A stretch of DNA of 64,000 bases from Pelomonas sp. BJYL3. GTDB lineage: Bacteria; Pseudomonadota; Gammaproteobacteria; Burkholderiales; Burkholderiaceae_C. Positions 62,181 through 64,000 of the stretch are shown here, piece by piece (within the stretch, counting starts at the first letter, position 1; each line of letters starts with the position of its first letter). The notes beneath the pieces are model-generated. The model searched no databases. It worked only from the letters and a program-made list of their open reading frames with translations, and was not told the origin of the DNA. The translations under genes were made by a program, and so were the position numbers. The stretch is from assembly GCF_027257975.1 (NCBI RefSeq), contig NZ_JANZKX010000003.1, forward strand, positions 620,001-684,000. The letters are read 5' to 3'.

Positions 62181-63077
62181 TCAGCGCGTCAGGCGCTCCA
62201 GGGCTTCCTGGTACTTGGCGGCGGTCTTCTCGATCACCTCGGCGGGCAGCGCCGGCGCAGGGGCGACCTTGCCCCAGGGCTTGCCATCCACCTGGGCCTG
62301 CTCAAGCCAGTCGCGCAGGAACTGCTTGTCGTAGCTGGGCGGGTTGCTGCCCACGGCGTAGCTCTCGGCCGGCCAGTAGCGGGAGGAGTCGGGGGTCAGC
62401 ACCTCGTCCATGAGGGTCAGGGTGCCGTCGGCGTCCAGGCCGAACTCGAACTTGGTGTCGGCGATGATGATGCCCTTGGTCAGGGCGTAGTCGGCGGCAC
62501 GCTGGTAGAGCTGGATGGCAATGTCGCGCACCTTCTCGGCCATCTCGCGACCGATGATGGCAGCGCAGCGCTCGAAGTCGATGTTCTCGTCGTGGTCGCC
62601 CATCTCGGCCTTGGTGGCCGGCGTGAAGATGGGCTGGGGCAGCTTGGAAGCGTTCTGCAGGCCGGCCGGCAGCTCGACACCACAGACCTTGCCGCTCTCC
62701 TTGTACTCGGCCCAGCCGCTGCCGGCCAGGTAACCGCGCACCACGGCCTCGATGGGCAGGGGCTTCAGGCGCTTGACCAGCATGGCGCGGTCGCGCACCT
62801 GCTCGCGCTCAGCCTCGCTCACCACGGACAGCGGGTCTTCGCCCGTCAGGTGGTTGGGGACGATACCCTGCAGCTTGTCGAACCAGAACAGCGCCATCTT
62901 CGTGAGCAGCGCGCCCTTGCCCGGGATGGGCTCGCCCATGATGACGTCGTAGGCCGAGATGCGGTCGCTGGCGATCATCAGGATGCGGTCCTCACCAACT
63001 GCGTAGTTCTCGCGCACCTTGCCGCGGGCCAGGAGGGGAAGCGAGGTGAGGGAGGAGTTCAGCAGGGCAGCGGTCAT
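62181..63077 (-). CDS. purC: Phosphoribosylaminoimidazole-succinocarboxamide synthase
   Basis: Joins CAIR and aspartate in purine synthesis (SAICAR synthetase). It is 298 aa, the longer beta-proteobacterial/yeast-like type. Motifs are [47 protein letters not shown] and [12 protein letters not shown]. The chosen ATG ([15 protein letters not shown]) fits family length; the frame is open 16 codons further. The fba gene lies upstream on the same strand, with a terminator between them. Confidence 0.96.
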   Translation of the reverse strand: MTAALLNSSLTSLPLLARGKVRENYAVGEDRILMIASDRISAYDVIMGEPIPGKGALLTKMALFWFDKLQGIVPNHLTGEDPLSVVSEAEREQVRDRAMLVKRLKPLPIEAVVRGYLAGSGWAEYKESGKVCGVELPAGLQNASKLPQPIFTPATKAEMGDHDENIDFERCAAIIGREMAEKVRDIAIQLYQRAADYALTKGIIIADTKFEFGLDADGTLTLMDEVLTPDSSRYWPAESYAVGSNPPSYDKQFLRDWLEQAQVDGKPWGKVAPAPALPAEVIEKTAAKYQEALERLTR

Positions 63078-63123
63078 GGTGGGCATCCGTCGAAGAGGCG
63101 CCGATTTTACGGGCGCCGCGGGC

Positions 63124-63159
63124 AAAAAAAGACCCGCGGGCCTCTGGACCAGCGGGTCT
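63124..63159 (-). terminator. Intrinsic terminator of the aldolase gene
   Basis: Stem AGACCCGC / GCGGGTCT with a 14-nt loop, followed on the minus strand by seven T residues, just past the aldolase stop. Confidence 0.9.
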
Positions 63160-63187
63160 CGTTGACGGAGCCGTTGCCGTCACTGCA

Positions 63188-64000
63188 TCACTGCACGACC
63201 TGCGCGAGCTCGCCGCGTGCATAGGCCTCGGCCACCTGCACCAGGCTCAGGGGCTTGATCTTCGCGGCCTGGCCTTCGCAGCCGAACTCCAGATAGCGGG
63301 CCTTGCAGACCAGCTTGGCGGCCTCGCGGGCGGGCTTGAGCCATTCGCGGGCATCGAACTTGTCCGGGTTCTCGAACAGGAACTTGCGCACCGCGCCGGT
63401 CATGGCCAGGCGGATGTCGGTGTCGATGTTGATCTTGCGCACGCCGTGCTTGATGGCTTCCTGGATTTCCTCGACGGGCACGCCGTAGGTTTCCTTCATC
63501 TTGCCGCCGTACTGGTTGATGATGGCCAGCAGCTCGGCAGGCACCGAGGACGAGCCATGCATCACCAGGTGGGTGTTGGGAATGCGCTTGTGGATTTCCT
63601 TGACGCGGCTGATGGCCAGGATGTCGCCCGTGGGCTTGCGCGAGAACTTGTAGGCGCCGTGGCTGGTGCCGATGGCGATGGCCAGGGCATCCAGCTGGGT
63701 GGCCTTCACGAAGGTGGCGGCCTCTTCCGGGTCGGTCAGCATCTGGCTGTGGTCCAGCTTGCCGGCGGCGCCGATGCCGTCTTCCTCACCGGCATCACCG
63801 GTTTCCAGGTTGCCCAGGCAGCCCAGCTCGCCTTCCACGGTCACGCCGACCTTGTGGGCCATCTCGACGACCTTGCGGGTGACGTCCACGTTGTAGTCGA
63901 AGGACGAGGGCGTCTTGCCGTCTTCCATCAGCGAGCCGTCCATCATCACCGAGCCGAAGCCCAGGTCGATGGCGCCGGCGCAGACCTTGGGGCTGGTGCC
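63188..64000 (-). CDS. fba: Class II fructose-1,6-bisphosphate aldolase (3' part)
   Basis: Zn-dependent aldolase of glycolysis/Calvin cycle; the final 270 codons are in the window and the gene runs off the right edge. Visible family blocks are [44 protein letters not shown] and [20 protein letters not shown], and the C-terminus ends [10 protein letters not shown]. Both class IIA metal and substrate segments are intact. Beta-proteobacteria carry this form as fba/cbbA beside purC. A GTG near 63949 is internal, not the start. Confidence 0.95.
   Translation of the reverse strand, partial: GTSPKVCAGAIDLGFGSVMMDGSLMEDGKTPSSFDYNVDVTRKVVEMAHKVGVTVEGELGCLGNLETGDAGEEDGIGAAGKLDHSQMLTDPEEAATFVKATQLDALAIAIGTSHGAYKFSRKPTGDILAISRVKEIHKRIPNTHLVMHGSSSVPAELLAIINQYGGKMKETYGVPVEEIQEAIKHGVRKINIDTDIRLAMTGAVRKFLFENPDKFDAREWLKPAREAAKLVCKARYLEFGCEGQAAKIKPLSLVQVAEAYARGELAQVVQ

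Overview
This is a high-G+C beta-proteobacterial chromosome segment. Gene content and order point to Burkholderiales, probably the Roseateles/Mitsuaria/Rubrivivax-like branch. The pointers are the lpxL-lpxL-dapF-DUF484-xerC order next to a divergent metK, an SAH riboswitch ahead of ahcY, PEP-CTERM and FemAB/XrtA-associated proteins, a DUF3138-like outer-membrane protein and a DUF2917 gene beside a LysR gene. The genus is inference; no rRNA or tRNA gene was recognised.

The first ~27.7 kb is a dense catabolic island for polyamines and their breakdown products. (1) A minus-strand operon encodes an omega-amino-acid:pyruvate aminotransferase, a malonate/methylmalonate-semialdehyde dehydrogenase, DadA and alanine racemase, with a divergent LysR gene. 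Together these could take beta-alanine to acetyl-CoA while recycling the L-alanine formed back to pyruvate. (2) A plus-strand set encodes a DAO-type FAD oxidase, a cupin, an aldehyde dehydrogenase, a PuuA-like gamma-glutamylpolyamine synthetase and PuuB. (3) A minus-strand run potF-potG-potH-potI, an outer-membrane protein and puuC joins uptake to oxidation. (4) A two-component system follows. (5) Three flavin amine oxidases lie at the two ends (74-1459, 24606-26060, 26207-27670). All carry twin-arginine-type leaders, and one is also a predicted lipoprotein with a proline-rich tether. The logic is export or periplasmic oxidation of amines, ABC import, gamma-glutamylation and oxidation, then the beta-alanine branch.

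From 27.7 to 30.1 kb is a looser stretch: a small membrane protein, a GST, a pRiA4b ORF-3-like protein, a doubtful small ORF and a short tandem repeat. It looks like a junction with the core genome.

From 30.1 to 64 kb the genes are mostly housekeeping: glmS with a divergent Lrp-type regulator; a PEP-CTERM trypsin-like protease; an RlmI-like methyltransferase; an unknown outer-membrane protein; xerC, DUF484, dapF and two LpxL-type acyltransferases; then divergent metK. A signalling cluster follows (CheY-like, CheX with a dead receiver, a diguanylate cyclase), then a YcaQ-type glycosylase. The methyl-cycle group is SAH riboswitch-ahcY-tlyA-metF. Next are ompW, a FemAB protein, an M24 peptidase, two different 5-formyl-THF cyclo-ligases, a TfoX-N protein, a cupin, DUF2917/LysR, a lytic transglycosylase, an NDUFA9-like protein, a GST, a TPR protein, purC and the 3' part of a class II fructose-bisphosphate aldolase that runs off the right edge.

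Most likely to repay study: the three exported amine oxidases; the outer-membrane protein embedded in the polyamine operon; the beta-alanine operon with built-in alanine recycling; the structured metK leader with a small ORF; and the dyad between glmS and the Lrp-type gene.
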